Assembly: GCF_900660745.1 (NCBI RefSeq)
Contig: NZ_LR215048.1
Coordinates: forward strand, 558,001 to 622,000
DNA from: Haploplasma axanthum
GTDB taxonomy: Bacteria > Bacillota_I > Bacilli_A > Acholeplasmatales > Acholeplasmataceae
Reading direction: 5' to 3'
DNA length: 64,000 nt
In this document: positions 19,019-27,738 of the stretch, in pieces
Numbering within the stretch: the first letter of the stretch is position 1
Layout: each line of letters begins with the position of its first letter
Made by a program: the position numbers and the translations under genes
The notes under the pieces: generated by a model
The model's database searches: none
What the model was told of the DNA's origin: nothing
The model's input: the letters and a program-made list of their open reading frames with translations, nothing else

Positions 19019-19022
19019 TAAA
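19003..19022 (+). repeat. 20-bp direct repeat, left copy
   Basis: The sequence tctaagtattttgtgataaa, covering the end of pncC and its stop, recurs exactly at 20996..21015. The flanking bases differ, so the repeat is exactly 20 bp. The two copies bound a segment of about 2 kb. Confidence 0.95.
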
Positions 19023-19041
19023 CAGTGAATTTTAGGAAGTC

Positions 19042-19069
19042 TTGACTTTGAAGATTCGTATGATATAAT
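19042..19069 (+). promoter_or_regulatory. Promoter inside the repeat-bounded segment
   Basis: TTGACT and TATAAT with a 16-bp spacer, just inside the left repeat and 41 nt before the broken protease gene. Confidence 0.7.
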
Positions 19070-19110
19070 ATGGCTGAGATACAAAATAAAAAATAAAAGG
19101 AGAATTGATT

Positions 19111-20318
19111 ATGAAAAAAGTATTTTTATTATTTTTTGCTTCAGTCGTTTTTATATTTTGTTCGGGATTCACGGTTCCAAACCATTTGTTAGAAAATGGT
19201 ACTGCATATTAATCAGCCATGTGGATAAATGATAATTTGCCTGAAATCAGTAAAGCTGCTAATGAAGAAGGGTATGATATCTCTATTGAGACTTGTGTCA
19301 TGCAGCCAATTTTAATTCATACAGAAAATGGTACTGAAGAAGGATATTTTATTGATTTTAATGATGACAACGGATATATTGTTGTAGGTGATAAACTTAC
19401 AATATATGATTTGGTTTTTTTGCGGAACAATCGGTTGCCAAAGATGAGATATTGAAAGATTTTGAATACGATATTCATAATGGATATAATTATTATGGTA
19501 AAGAGTTGACAGATAATTCTGTAATTAACAATATCGAAATGGAAAAAATATCAAAATATGATGGTACAAATAGTGGTGGTTATATTACAGATTTACCGAA
19601 ATATGTTGCCGATAGATATGGAAAGGAATATAAATTAAATGTCAGTAAGAGGGTAACTAATATGGATGGAGAACTCCAAACTGATAATTCAATTTATTAT
19701 GAATCTAAAAACGGTTTTAGTTACTCTGAAGGTAATTGTGGATTGATATCAGCATTTAATTATCTCAAATATATGTATAATAACAGAGGTTTTAGCCGTA
19801 TACCATATTCAAGTAAGATAAAATATGATGCTTCAATATTGGAACCGAAAATATATGATAAAAAACTTAAGGATTCAAATTATACTGTCAGAAATAATAA
19901 GAATATATCAAAGGCATTATCGGATATTAGACAGGAAGCTTATAGGATTAATGGTGGACCTGAAGGACTTACCGTTTGGGAATCTAGAAAATTACTTGAT
20001 TACGCTATGAAAGAATATGGATATTCTACTAGATTCAAGGTTATAGAAATTTGGGACTATAATACAGTTACAAGTAGAATTGACAAAGGTCAAGGTTTAT
20101 TATGGAGTGTTTTTGGGCACCAAACATACGGATCACATACGATGTTTGTGTCTGGATATAATACATATGTCAAAACAGGGAAATTTTTATGGTGGACAAC
20201 TTATTCGTATAAAGAATTCTTCATATTAAAGGATGGACATTATAAGACAGATAAGTTTTATGATTTTAATGGCTTTAATGGTGGCGTGGTAGTAGGAGGA
20301 TTTGTTGTTGAAAAATAA
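19111..20318 (+). pseudogene. Broken secreted papain-fold cysteine protease gene
   Basis: ATG 19111 (SD AAGGAG) opens a signal peptide (MKKVFLLFFASVVFIFCSG) that meets an in-frame TAA at 19210..19212. The same frame continues through a propeptide-like region (19219 onward, GYFIDFNDDNGYIVVGD) and then loses frame in a run of seven T at 19415..19421; eight T would give VFFAEQSVAKDEILKDFEYD and join it to the long downstream frame ending at 20318. That part carries a papain-like cysteine motif (EGNCGLISAFN) and histidine motif (GSHTMFVSGY), as in C10/C39-type peptidases. Two lesions in one gene suggest decay; a slippery T tract could alternatively mean phase variation or a sequencing error. If only the 3' frame is used it would start at TTG 19452 without a signal peptide. 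Confidence 0.72.
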
Positions 20319-20814
20319 TTTAAAAAAATCGCTTTTTTGTGTTTTGCTCATGTCAGCATTTATGCTAAGTTCGTGTAATAAGCCTCATAGGGTCAAGACT
20401 TATGGTATCAACGAAAAAGTTTTATTTATTGATGGGTTTCTGGATGGCAATATTCAAATGATTGAAGCAACAACTAATAATGAAATCACATATGTAGTAT
20501 TCAGTTTAGAATTAATGGTTGAATCAACATTCAATGAAATTTTTTCAAATTTAGACATAACCATTAACCAGAAGGGATTCCAACTTAGATCGCATAAGTT
20601 AGATCAAAATGAAACCGTACTTCATAGTGATAGATTTCAAGTGATTATTGGTGATGATAATATAAGTTTAGCTGATTTGGATGATATTAGTTTTGCTACA
20701 GGAACTACAATAGTCAAATTCACTTGGAATAATATGGATTATAGTGATGAAAAAATCGACAAATGTTACTTTACAATTATCGGTTCCCTTCAAGCCAATT
20801 TTCAAGTTGTCTAG
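20308..20814 (+). CDS. Putative lipoprotein of unknown function
   Basis: A 168-residue protein with basic N terminus, hydrophobic core and lipobox LSSC, so predicted to be lipid-anchored on the outer face of the membrane. The mature part is a probable beta-rich domain with no family I recognise. Three TTG codons in a row (20302, 20305, 20308) are possible starts; 20308 is chosen because it lies 8 nt after a perfect AGGAGG (20294..20299). The start lies 11 nt inside the end of the broken protease frame, so both share a transcript. A protease partner or inhibitor role is conceivable from position only. It lies inside the 20-bp-repeat segment. Confidence 0.72.
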   Translation: MKNNLKKSLFCVLLMSAFMLSSCNKPHRVKTYGINEKVLFIDGFLDGNIQMIEATTNNEITYVVFSLELMVESTFNEIFSNLDITINQKGFQLRSHKLDQNETVLHSDRFQVIIGDDNISLADLDDISFATGTTIVKFTWNNMDYSDEKIDKCYFTIIGSLQANFQVV

Positions 20815-20855
20815 AAGATAAATTATCAGATTTATTATAGAATTATATAAAAAAT

Positions 20856-20884
20856 GGATACTTCAAATTGAGGTATCCGTTTTT
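20856..20884 (+). terminator. Intrinsic terminator after lipoprotein gene
   Basis: Stem GGATACTTC / GAGGTATCC (one G-U pair) with 5-nt loop, followed by GTTTTT. Confidence 0.8.
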
Positions 20885-20894
20885 AAAAAGTTTC

Positions 20895-20978
20895 TAAAGA
20901 GTATTTTAATAAGCTCTTTAATTTTGCTAATATAAATATTAAACATAAGCAAAATAAATGATACGAATTTATTATCAT
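20895..20978. other. Three adjacent inverted repeats in a non-coding stretch
   Basis: TAAAGAG/CTCTTTA (20895..20920), ATTTTGCT/AGCAAAAT (20921..20955) and ATGATA/TATCAT (20958..20978) follow one another between the terminator and the right 20-bp repeat. No open frame is convincing here. They may be transcript structures or remnants of the inserted segment. Confidence 0.4.
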
Positions 20979-20995
20979 AGTATAACCACACAAAC

Positions 20996-21015
20996 TCTAA
21001 GTATTTTGTGATAAA
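20996..21015 (+). repeat. 20-bp direct repeat, right copy
   Basis: Exact copy of 19003..19022. It lies immediately upstream of the rpsF promoter (-35 begins 4 nt after it), so the repeats bracket everything inserted between pncC and the rpsF operon. Confidence 0.95.
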
Positions 21016-21018
21016 TGT

Positions 21019-21047
21019 TTGTATATACACAATTATTGTGTTATAAT
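21019..21047 (+). promoter_or_regulatory. Sigma-A promoter of rpsF-ssb-rpsR
   Basis: TTGTAT and perfect TATAAT with a 17-bp spacer, 65 nt before rpsF. The leader contains a small hairpin GGCATAT/ATATGTCC with a bulge. Confidence 0.75.
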
Positions 21048-21112
21048 AACAAAGGCATATAAATATGTCCTTGTCTTGCAAAAGACCAATAGACCAGAAG
21101 GAGGAAGAAATA

Positions 21113-21403
21113 ATGAAAAAGAAATACGAAGTAATGTATATTATTCGCCCAAACGTTGAGAGTGAAGGGGTTAAACAAATCGTTGACCGTTTTAACAATG
21201 TTTTCACATCACACGAAAGTGACGTAGTAGAACTTAAAGAAATTGGGTTAAAAGATCTTGCTTACGAAATAGATCATCATAAAAAAGGTTATTATGTTTG
21301 GCTTTTAGTTAATGCAACAACTGAAGCTATTACAGAATTTAACCGCCTTGTTCGTATCAATGAACAAGTTCTTCGTTTTATTGTAGTAAAAGAAGGAGAG
21401 TAA
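21113..21403 (+). CDS. rpsF: 30S ribosomal protein S6
   Basis: A 96-residue S6, which binds 16S rRNA with S18. Typical features are [16 protein letters not shown], the [25 protein letters not shown] core and the [17 protein letters not shown] end. The frame is open upstream, but ATG 21113 is chosen because AAGGAGG lies 8 nt before it and the protein then has normal length. First gene of the conserved rpsF-ssb-rpsR cluster; ssb begins 1 nt after its stop. Confidence 0.96.
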   Translation: MKKKYEVMYIIRPNVESEGVKQIVDRFNNVFTSHESDVVELKEIGLKDLAYEIDHHKKGYYVWLLVNATTEAITEFNRLVRINEQVLRFIVVKEGE

Positions 21404-21404
21404 A

Positions 21405-21821
21405 ATGATTAATAATGTTGTTTTAGTCGGGAGACTTACAAAAGATCCAGAGTTAAAAGTGACACAATCAAATACTCCATTTGTTAATTTCACTGTTGCA
21501 GTAAATAGAACATTTACTGATCAAACAGGAGAAAGACAAGCAGATTTCATTAATTGCATTGTATGGCGTAAACAAGCTGAAAATTTAGCACGTTATATGC
21601 GACAAGGATCTTTAGTTGGAATTCAAGGTCGAATTCAAACTAGAACTTTTGAAGGAGAACAAGGTACTCGTTATATAACTGAAGTAGTTTGTGATTCAAT
21701 TCAATTTTTAGAAACTAAAGGTTCACAATCAGATAATAATACTAACAATAACAATGATGTTAATGATGAATATTATGAAACTAGTAAGAAACTAGTTGCA
21801 GAAGAAGATTTACCATTTTAA
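21405..21821 (+). CDS. ssb: Single-stranded DNA-binding protein
   Basis: A 138-residue SSB. The OB fold is visible: [67 protein letters not shown] in parts. A short Asn/Asp-rich linker follows and the acidic C-terminal tip EEDLPF, the docking site for repair and replication proteins, is intact. SD AGAAGGAGAG lies at the end of rpsF. It forms tetramers on single-stranded DNA in replication and repair. Confidence 0.97.
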   Translation: MINNVVLVGRLTKDPELKVTQSNTPFVNFTVAVNRTFTDQTGERQADFINCIVWRKQAENLARYMRQGSLVGIQGRIQTRTFEGEQGTRYITEVVCDSIQFLETKGSQSDNNTNNNNDVNDEYYETSKKLVAEEDLPF

Positions 21822-21836
21822 GGAGGAAAAACTAAC

Positions 21837-22073
21837 ATGCAACAACAAAAGCGTGGAGGCTTCAAAAGACGTCGCAAGGTATGCTACTTTACACAAAATA
21901 AATTTACTCACATCGATTTCAAAGATGCTGATTTATTAAGACGTTTCATTAACGAAAGAGGTAAGATTTTACCAAGAAGAGTTACTGGAACAAGTGCTAA
22001 ATGGCAAAGACAATTAGCAATAGCTATTAAAAGAGCACGTCATATGGCCTTATTACCATTCGTAAACGAATAA
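21837..22073 (+). CDS. rpsR: 30S ribosomal protein S18
   Basis: A 78-residue basic protein with the S18 core: [55 protein letters not shown]. It partners S6 in the small-subunit platform. SD AAGGAGG lies 10 nt before the ATG and 15 nt separate it from ssb. A single cysteine remains in the VCYF segment, not a zinc-binding set. Last gene of the operon, before a terminator. Confidence 0.96.
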   Translation: MQQQKRGGFKRRRKVCYFTQNKFTHIDFKDADLLRRFINERGKILPRRVTGTSAKWQRQLAIAIKRARHMALLPFVNE

Positions 22074-22082
22074 AAAAAATTT

Positions 22083-22108
22083 AAAACCACATTTTTTGTG
22101 GTTTTTTT
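22083..22108 (+). terminator. Intrinsic terminator after rpsR
   Basis: Stem AAAACCACA / TGTGGTTTT with a T5 loop and a T7 tail. It separates the ribosomal cluster from the peptidase gene. Confidence 0.88.
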
Positions 22109-22116
22109 GTTATAAT
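22108..22116 (+). promoter_or_regulatory. Extended -10 promoter for the M13 peptidase
   Basis: TGTTATAAT, a TGn-extended perfect -10, directly after the rpsR terminator and 35 nt before the peptidase start. The -35 region falls in the terminator stem and has no good match. Confidence 0.5.
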
Positions 22117-22150
22117 ATAGGAAATTTATTAAAAGAAGGTGTTTAACATA

Positions 22151-24070
22151 ATGAGTAAAGTAAGATTAGAAGATGATTTTTATTTATATGAAAATCAAGG
22201 ATGGTTAGACGAAGCAGTAATTCCAGATGATAAACCATTAACTGGATCTTTTGTTGAGATTATGATTGAAAACGAAAAGAAACTTATGAATGATTTGAAA
22301 GAATTCGCTTTAAATGGAGTTGATCAAAAAGTCTACAATGATAAACTTTTTGATGTTTTTATTAAGCTATATAAAAAAGCTATTAATAAAGAGCAACGTG
22401 ATAAAGAAGGAAATGCTATAATCAAAGAATATGTTAATAAGATATTAAAAGTAAATGATTATAAATCATTTCAAGAATTAATTATTGAGTTTATTAAAGT
22501 TGGTTTTCCAAGTTTTCTATCATTAGGTATTCAAAGTGATATGAAAAATGCCTCAATAAATACTTTATATCTTGGAACACCAGGAATTATTTTACCAGAT
22601 AAAGGATATTATGATGAAAGTAATCCTGCTTTTAAAACTGGAGAAATGTTAATTGCTAAGTATAAAGAAGTACTTAATAGATTGTTTGATTTAGTAGAAA
22701 TTAAAGATGGAGATAAAATATTAAATCAAGCATTAGAGTTTGATAAATTATTAGTTCCAATTACGAAAACATCAGAAGAAAAATCTGATTATGTTAAATC
22801 TTATAATCCTTATGAGTTAGAAAAATTAACTCGTAGTACAAAACTGATTTCGCTAGAAAAAATAATTGAATCACTTATAAGTGTTGAAGTTAAAGAAGTC
22901 ATTGTTACTAATCCAAAGTTTATTGATAACTTAAATGATTTAATTGAAGGTAATTTAGAATTGATTAAAGGATGGCTTGTTAGTAAACTAGTATTTACAT
23001 TAGCGGTAAGTGGTTTTGGAACTGACGAATTAAGACTTATAGGATCTGAATATAGCCTACTTTTAACAGGACAAAAAGAAGCAACAAACTTTGATAAGTT
23101 TACATTTAATTCATTATCAGGAGAATTTGGTGATGTTGTAGGTCTTTATTTTGGGAAAAGATATTTTGGAGAAAAGGCTAAAAAAGATGTTGAGTCAATG
23201 GTCCAAGAATTTATAGATGTATATAAAAAGAGATTAAGTAATATTGATTGGCTTTCAAAAGAAACAGTTGATAAAGCTTTGGTTAAGCTATCAAAGATTA
23301 CTGCAATGATTGGTTATCCAGATAAGGTTAATCCTATATATGAAAGATTTGTTTTAAAAGAAGAACTTTCATTTGCTGAAAATATGATTGAATTCTATAA
23401 GGTTCAAATTGAACACGAGTTTTCTAAGTATGGAAAAGAAGTTGATAAAAAGATTTGGCATATGGGTGCACATGTCGTTAATGCGTATTATGAACCAATG
23501 AATAATCAAATTGTTTTTCCAGCAGGAATTTTACAACCTCCGTTTTATTCTTATAATCAAACTAAGGGAGAAAATTATGGTGGAATTGGTGCAGTTATTG
23601 CACATGAAATAACTCATGCTTTTGATACTAATGGAGCAAGAATTGATGAATTTGGTAATATTAATAATTGGTGGAAAGAAGAAGACTTCGAAGCATTTAA
23701 TAAGCGTTCAGAAGCGATGGTACAATTATTTGATGGCTTAGAAGTTCCAGGTTCAAATGCAAAATGTAACGGTAAATTAACAGTTACTGAGAATATTGCT
23801 GATGCTGCAGGTTTATCATGTGCTTATGAAGCTGGAATTAAGCATAAAGAATTCGTTCCAAGTGACTTTTTCAAAGGATGGGCACACATTTGGAGATTTA
23901 AAGCAAATCCTTCATACATTGAATTGTTAGCTAATATTGATGTTCATTCACCTGGCTACTTAAGAGGACTTGTTCAATTGAAGAATTTTAAACCTTTTAG
24001 TGATTATTACAAAATAAAAGCAACAGATGGAATGTATATACCGAAGGATAAGCAAGTATCAATATGGTAA
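22151..24070 (+). CDS. pepO: M13 family zinc metallopeptidase (PepO-like)
   Basis: A 639-residue neprilysin-family oligopeptidase. The zinc site is HEITH (485-489) in VIAHEITHAFDTNGA, with the third ligand E547 in ENIADAAGL; substrate-binding NAYYEPMNNQIVFPAGIL and the family C-terminal region ending in W are present. There is no signal peptide, so it is cytoplasmic like PepO of lactic acid bacteria and likely trims imported peptides. ATG 22151 is preferred to the in-frame GTG 22139, which lies inside the SD AGAAGG. It is monocistronic, between two terminators, and interrupts the usual rpsR-rplI neighbourhood. Confidence 0.93.
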   Translation: MSKVRLEDDFYLYENQGWLDEAVIPDDKPLTGSFVEIMIENEKKLMNDLKEFALNGVDQKVYNDKLFDVFIKLYKKAINKEQRDKEGNAIIKEYVNKILKVNDYKSFQELIIEFIKVGFPSFLSLGIQSDMKNASINTLYLGTPGIILPDKGYYDESNPAFKTGEMLIAKYKEVLNRLFDLVEIKDGDKILNQALEFDKLLVPITKTSEEKSDYVKSYNPYELEKLTRSTKLISLEKIIESLISVEVKEVIVTNPKFIDNLNDLIEGNLELIKGWLVSKLVFTLAVSGFGTDELRLIGSEYSLLLTGQKEATNFDKFTFNSLSGEFGDVVGLYFGKRYFGEKAKKDVESMVQEFIDVYKKRLSNIDWLSKETVDKALVKLSKITAMIGYPDKVNPIYERFVLKEELSFAENMIEFYKVQIEHEFSKYGKEVDKKIWHMGAHVVNAYYEPMNNQIVFPAGILQPPFYSYNQTKGENYGGIGAVIAHEITHAFDTNGARIDEFGNINNWWKEEDFEAFNKRSEAMVQLFDGLEVPGSNAKCNGKLTVTENIADAAGLSCAYEAGIKHKEFVPSDFFKGWAHIWRFKANPSYIELLANIDVHSPGYLRGLVQLKNFKPFSDYYKIKATDGMYIPKDKQVSIW

Positions 24071-24086
24071 GATAAAATTATAAAAG

Positions 24087-24134
24087 TAGATTTAGTATGA
24101 GAAGATTGAGATTCTAAACTAAATCTATTTTTTT
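24087..24134 (+). terminator. Intrinsic terminator after pepO
   Basis: Perfect 10-bp stem TAGATTTAGT / ACTAAATCTA with a 21-nt loop, then T7. Confidence 0.8.
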
Positions 24135-24192
24135 AAACAAATAATATATTCCTTGTGAATGATTAAGAGTATAAAAAGGATGGGTAGTACTT

Positions 24193-25158
24193 ATGAAAAA
24201 AATAAGATGGGCAATTTGTGGTCTTGGAACAATTAGTAAGAAATTTTTAAAAGCAATCAAACTTACTGAAGGAAATGAAGTGGTAGCATGTGCTTCATCA
24301 GATAAAGCTCGTGCTGAAAAATATGCAAAAAAATACGGTATAAAGATTTTTGGTACTTATGAAGAGATTGCATCTTCAGGAGAAATAGATGCAGTTTATA
24401 TTTGTAATAATATTAGTGATCATTATCGATGTTCAAAACTGTTTTTAAGTCATAATGTAGCGGTTTTATGTGAAAAAGCTTTTACTCAAAATGTTCATGA
24501 AGCTAAATCTTTAATAGCATATGCTAATGAAAAAAATACACTGATTATGGAAGCAATGTGGACTAAGTTTTTGCCAACAACACAAAAAATTATATCAATT
24601 ATAGAATCAAAACAACTAGGAAGTATTATTGAAATAAATGGGGCGTTTCACGTTGATAAAAGATTTGATAAAAAGAGTCGTAGTTTTGATAATGTAAGAG
24701 GTGGAGGTTCTGTACTTGATCTCGCTGTTTATTTAGTTTCCTATTCGCAGTTTTTATTAGGAATGCCAAAGGAGATAACAGTAAATGGAAAAGTAAAAAA
24801 TGGTGTTGATTTAAAATGTGATGTTTCAATGTACTACGAAAGTGCTATTGCAAAGTTTACAACATCAAGTGTTAATTTTTTTAAGATGTATCTAAAGATT
24901 ATATGTGAACAGGGAACTATAGATGTTCCGATGTTTATGCAAGCAAATCATTTTACTGTTAAACAAGGAAAAAAAGTAGAAAAATATAAGTATAAGTTTA
25001 AGAATGGATTTCAATATGAGATACTTCATTTTAGTGATTTAGTGAGATTTAATAAAAAAGATAGTGATGTTAGATCAAATAAAGAAACAATAGATGTAAT
25101 GGAAATTCTTACTTCAATTAATAATAAGTTAGGTGTTTCATTTAAAATGAAAGAATAA
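24193..25158 (+). CDS. Gfo/Idh/MocA family NAD(P)-dependent oxidoreductase
   Basis: A 321-residue oxidoreductase. The N-terminal Rossmann fold has ICGLGTISKKF; the family hallmark EKAF (variant of EKP) at about residue 95 carries the lysine that contacts cofactor and substrate, followed by EAMWTKFLPTTQKI as in the dihydrodiol dehydrogenase-like subgroup. The C-terminal alpha/beta domain includes GGGSVLDLAVYLVSY. Substrates in this family are sugars, inositols or diols; none can be assigned here. SD AAGGATGGG precedes the ATG. It is flanked by terminator on one side and the gdpP promoter region on the other, so probably transcribed alone. Confidence 0.88.
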   Translation: MKKIRWAICGLGTISKKFLKAIKLTEGNEVVACASSDKARAEKYAKKYGIKIFGTYEEIASSGEIDAVYICNNISDHYRCSKLFLSHNVAVLCEKAFTQNVHEAKSLIAYANEKNTLIMEAMWTKFLPTTQKIISIIESKQLGSIIEINGAFHVDKRFDKKSRSFDNVRGGGSVLDLAVYLVSYSQFLLGMPKEITVNGKVKNGVDLKCDVSMYYESAIAKFTTSSVNFFKMYLKIICEQGTIDVPMFMQANHFTVKQGKKVEKYKYKFKNGFQYEILHFSDLVRFNKKDSDVRSNKETIDVMEILTSINNKLGVSFKMKE

Positions 25159-25286
25159 TGCCAAAAAATTTATTTTTTTCTTTTTCTAAATCAGTTGTTT
25201 ACGATATGAATGTTAACAAAATTATGATAAAATAATAACGAGGAATAATCTTTAATAATTAAGGATTTGAAAGGCTGTTTGATAAT

Positions 25287-27737
25287 ATGAAGAAGTTTTT
25301 ACCTATTTTAATATCAATATTAGTATTTATTTTAACAATTGTCTTTTTTTATACGCCACTACAACAAGTTTTTAAAACTGATATGAGAGCATTTGTTGGG
25401 TTTATTTTAGTGTTTGTTGCTGATATCATGCTTACCGTAGTTATATTTTTATATGTGAACTATAATCAAAGAAGACGAATAAACAAACTTAAAGAACGAT
25501 TAAAAATGTGGACCGATTTATCTTTATATGTAAACAAAGCTGGTGATGAAGTTTTTAATGAACTTCCAATAGGTGTAATTATTTATGATAAAGATTTTGA
25601 GATTAAGTGGACAAATCCATATACACTGGAAATATTTAATACTAAAAAATTAGTTGATGAAGATATAAAAACGATTAGTGAGAAACTTCAAGTTATTGTT
25701 GAATCAAAAAAATCAAAAGGAATAATTGAAATAAATAGTGAGTTATATGATGTTATTAATCGAAGTGAAGAACATTTTATTTATTTATTCAATGTTACAG
25801 AACGTGAAAGAATAAAGAGTAAGTACAATAATCAATTGCCAGCAATGGGAATAATTTATTTTGATAATTATGAAGAATCTTTAGGTAACTTGGATGTTTC
25901 CCTACAATCAAGTATTAAGGGAGAATATTTAGCTGCAATTGATGATTGGTTAACTAAATATGACGGATATTTAAAACCTTATACAGGTGATAGAATTATT
26001 TTTATGGTGTATCGAAAAGATTTAAGTCGAATGATTATTGATAAATTTGATATTCTTGAAAAAATCCGTTCAATTTCAAGTAAAAATAATGTTAGAGTAA
26101 CATTATCAATTGGTGTTGCATCATGGGATGTTAATTATGATGATTTAGGAACATACGCTCAAAATGCAATAGATTTAGCTGAAAAGCGTGGTGGAGATCA
26201 AGCAGTAGTAAATATTCAAAATCAAAAAATTGAGTATTTTGGAGCTAAAAGTGATGCATCTGCAAAAAGTTCAAAAGTTGGAGCTCGTGTTAATGCCCAG
26301 ACTTTAAAAGAATATATCAAGAAAGCTAGTCAAATTTTTATTATGGGTCATGATCAAACGGATTTAGATTCATTTGGTTCAATGTTAGCTGTTTATTATA
26401 TGGCAAAAATAGATAACAAGAAAGTTTATAAGCTATATGATGAAGACAAACTTGATATGACTGTTAAAAAGGTTTTAAAAGAGATTAAGACTGTTGATCC
26501 AAAGCATACAGTATTTGAGAATGTGATTGATACTAACAAAGCTTTAGAGATTAATGATGAAGAAACATTAGTGATTATTGTTGATACACAATCACCAAAG
26601 ATAGTCATAAGTAAAGAAGTTTTAGAAGCATCTAAAAAAGTAATAGTTATTGATCATCATAGAGTTGGTGATGATGGCTTTGATTCAATCTTCTCATATA
26701 TTGAACCGTATGCATCATCAACAATTGAACTTGTTATGGAATTAATATCATTTTATGATGAAAGCATAAAGTTTACTAATTTAGAAGCAAGCATTATGTA
26801 TGGTGGTTTAGTACTTGATACTAATAATTTTACAACTAGAACCGGTGTGAGAACATTTGAAGTTGCTTATAAACTTAGAGAGTTAGAAGCTGATCCAGAG
26901 TTAGTTAAATCATGGTTAAGAAAAGATTTAGACAGAACTTTAGGTATTAATAAGTTATTAAGTACAGCAAAAGTTTATTTAAGTAGATTTGTTTTTATGA
27001 TTTCAAATGAAGAGCAGGAAGATCGAGTTATTTTAGCACAAACTTCAGAAGAAGCATTATCAATTGAGGGAGTAGATGCTGCATTTACGATTGCTCCTGT
27101 TAATGGTGTTCCATCAGTTAGTGCAAGATCAATTAGTGGTATTAATGTTCAATTAGTTATGGAACACATTGGCGGTGGAGGTCATATTAATAGTGCTGCT
27201 GCACAAATTAAAGATAAGACCGTTGATGAGGTTTATAAAGAAATAAAAGAGTTCTTAGATATGGAATATGGTACGGAGGGTGAAGAAATGGATATAATTT
27301 TATTAGAAGATGTAAAAGGTCGTGGAAAGAAAGACGATGTAATAAAAGTAGCTTCAGGATATGCTAATTTCCTTATTAAACAAGGAAAAGCAATACTTGC
27401 TAATGATGAGAATGTTAGAATTTTAAGAGATGCGCAAGCAGAAGAAAAAAGAAAAAATGATGAGCATCTAGAATTAATGAAAAAATTAAAAGCAGATATT
27501 GAATCAAAAAGTGTTACAATTGAAATTCAAAAAGGTAAAGATGGTAAATTATTTGGAAGTGTTACTTCAAAAGGAATTGCAGAAGAGTTTGAAAAACAAA
27601 ATGGAATTTTAATTGATCGTAAAAAGATTGACTTACCAGCCGAAATTAATTCAGCAGGAATTTATACGGCAATTGTTAGCCTACATAGAGATGTAAAAGC
27701 AAATATTGAAATAAATGTAATTGAAAAGCAGGGATAA
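25287..27737 (+). CDS. gdpP-rplI: GdpP-type c-di-AMP phosphodiesterase fused in frame to ribosomal protein L9
   Basis: An 816-residue open frame with no stop between two normally separate proteins. Residues 1-60 hold two membrane segments, then a PAS-like region (about 65-160), a degenerate GGDEF domain (about 175-315) and a DHH/DHHA1 phosphodiesterase: MGHDQTDLDSFGS (353-365, metal ligands H355, D359, D361), DHH 456-458 and GGGGHINSAAAQI. This part hydrolyses c-di-AMP in GdpP. From M668 the sequence is a complete 149-residue L9 (MDIILLEDVKGRGKK, SGYANFLIKQGKAI). NCBI-style annotations of Acholeplasma genomes use a bifunctional signalling protein/L9 name for such fusions. A strong internal SD suggests L9 is also made alone. 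The SD for the full frame is AAAGG. dnaB follows after 1 nt. Confidence 0.92.
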   Translation: MKKFLPILISILVFILTIVFFYTPLQQVFKTDMRAFVGFILVFVADIMLTVVIFLYVNYNQRRRINKLKERLKMWTDLSLYVNKAGDEVFNELPIGVIIYDKDFEIKWTNPYTLEIFNTKKLVDEDIKTISEKLQVIVESKKSKGIIEINSELYDVINRSEEHFIYLFNVTERERIKSKYNNQLPAMGIIYFDNYEESLGNLDVSLQSSIKGEYLAAIDDWLTKYDGYLKPYTGDRIIFMVYRKDLSRMIIDKFDILEKIRSISSKNNVRVTLSIGVASWDVNYDDLGTYAQNAIDLAEKRGGDQAVVNIQNQKIEYFGAKSDASAKSSKVGARVNAQTLKEYIKKASQIFIMGHDQTDLDSFGSMLAVYYMAKIDNKKVYKLYDEDKLDMTVKKVLKEIKTVDPKHTVFENVIDTNKALEINDEETLVIIVDTQSPKIVISKEVLEASKKVIVIDHHRVGDDGFDSIFSYIEPYASSTIELVMELISFYDESIKFTNLEASIMYGGLVLDTNNFTTRTGVRTFEVAYKLRELEADPELVKSWLRKDLDRTLGINKLLSTAKVYLSRFVFMISNEEQEDRVILAQTSEEALSIEGVDAAFTIAPVNGVPSVSARSISGINVQLVMEHIGGGGHINSAAAQIKDKTVDEVYKEIKEFLDMEYGTEGEEMDIILLEDVKGRGKKDDVIKVASGYANFLIKQGKAILANDENVRILRDAQAEEKRKNDEHLELMKKLKADIESKSVTIEIQKGKDGKLFGSVTSKGIAEEFEKQNGILIDRKKIDLPAEINSAGIYTAIVSLHRDVKANIEINVIEKQG
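27288..27737 (+). CDS. rplI: 50S ribosomal protein L9, internal in-frame start within the fusion
   Basis: ATG 27288 is preceded by GGAGGG 7 nt upstream, an almost ideal ribosome binding site located inside the phosphodiesterase coding sequence. From here the product is 149 residues, exactly the length of free bacterial L9, with the conserved N-terminal domain (VIIL-like MDIILLEDVKG...GKKDDVIKVASGYANFL) and the C-terminal rRNA-binding domain (GKLFGSVTSKGIAEEF). The internal start is inferred; it would allow soluble L9 to assemble into ribosomes independently of the membrane-bound fusion. Confidence 0.75.
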   Translation: MDIILLEDVKGRGKKDDVIKVASGYANFLIKQGKAILANDENVRILRDAQAEEKRKNDEHLELMKKLKADIESKSVTIEIQKGKDGKLFGSVTSKGIAEEFEKQNGILIDRKKIDLPAEINSAGIYTAIVSLHRDVKANIEINVIEKQG

Positions 27738-27738
27738 T

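Noticed and set aside
19219-19455. Independent 78-residue protein
   Set aside because: It has no ribosome binding site, is in frame with the upstream signal peptide and joins the downstream protease frame by one base; it is the propeptide part of the broken gene.
21054-21112. Conserved S6:S18 autoregulatory leader
   Set aside because: A small bulged hairpin is present, but I could not match the known leader motif with confidence.
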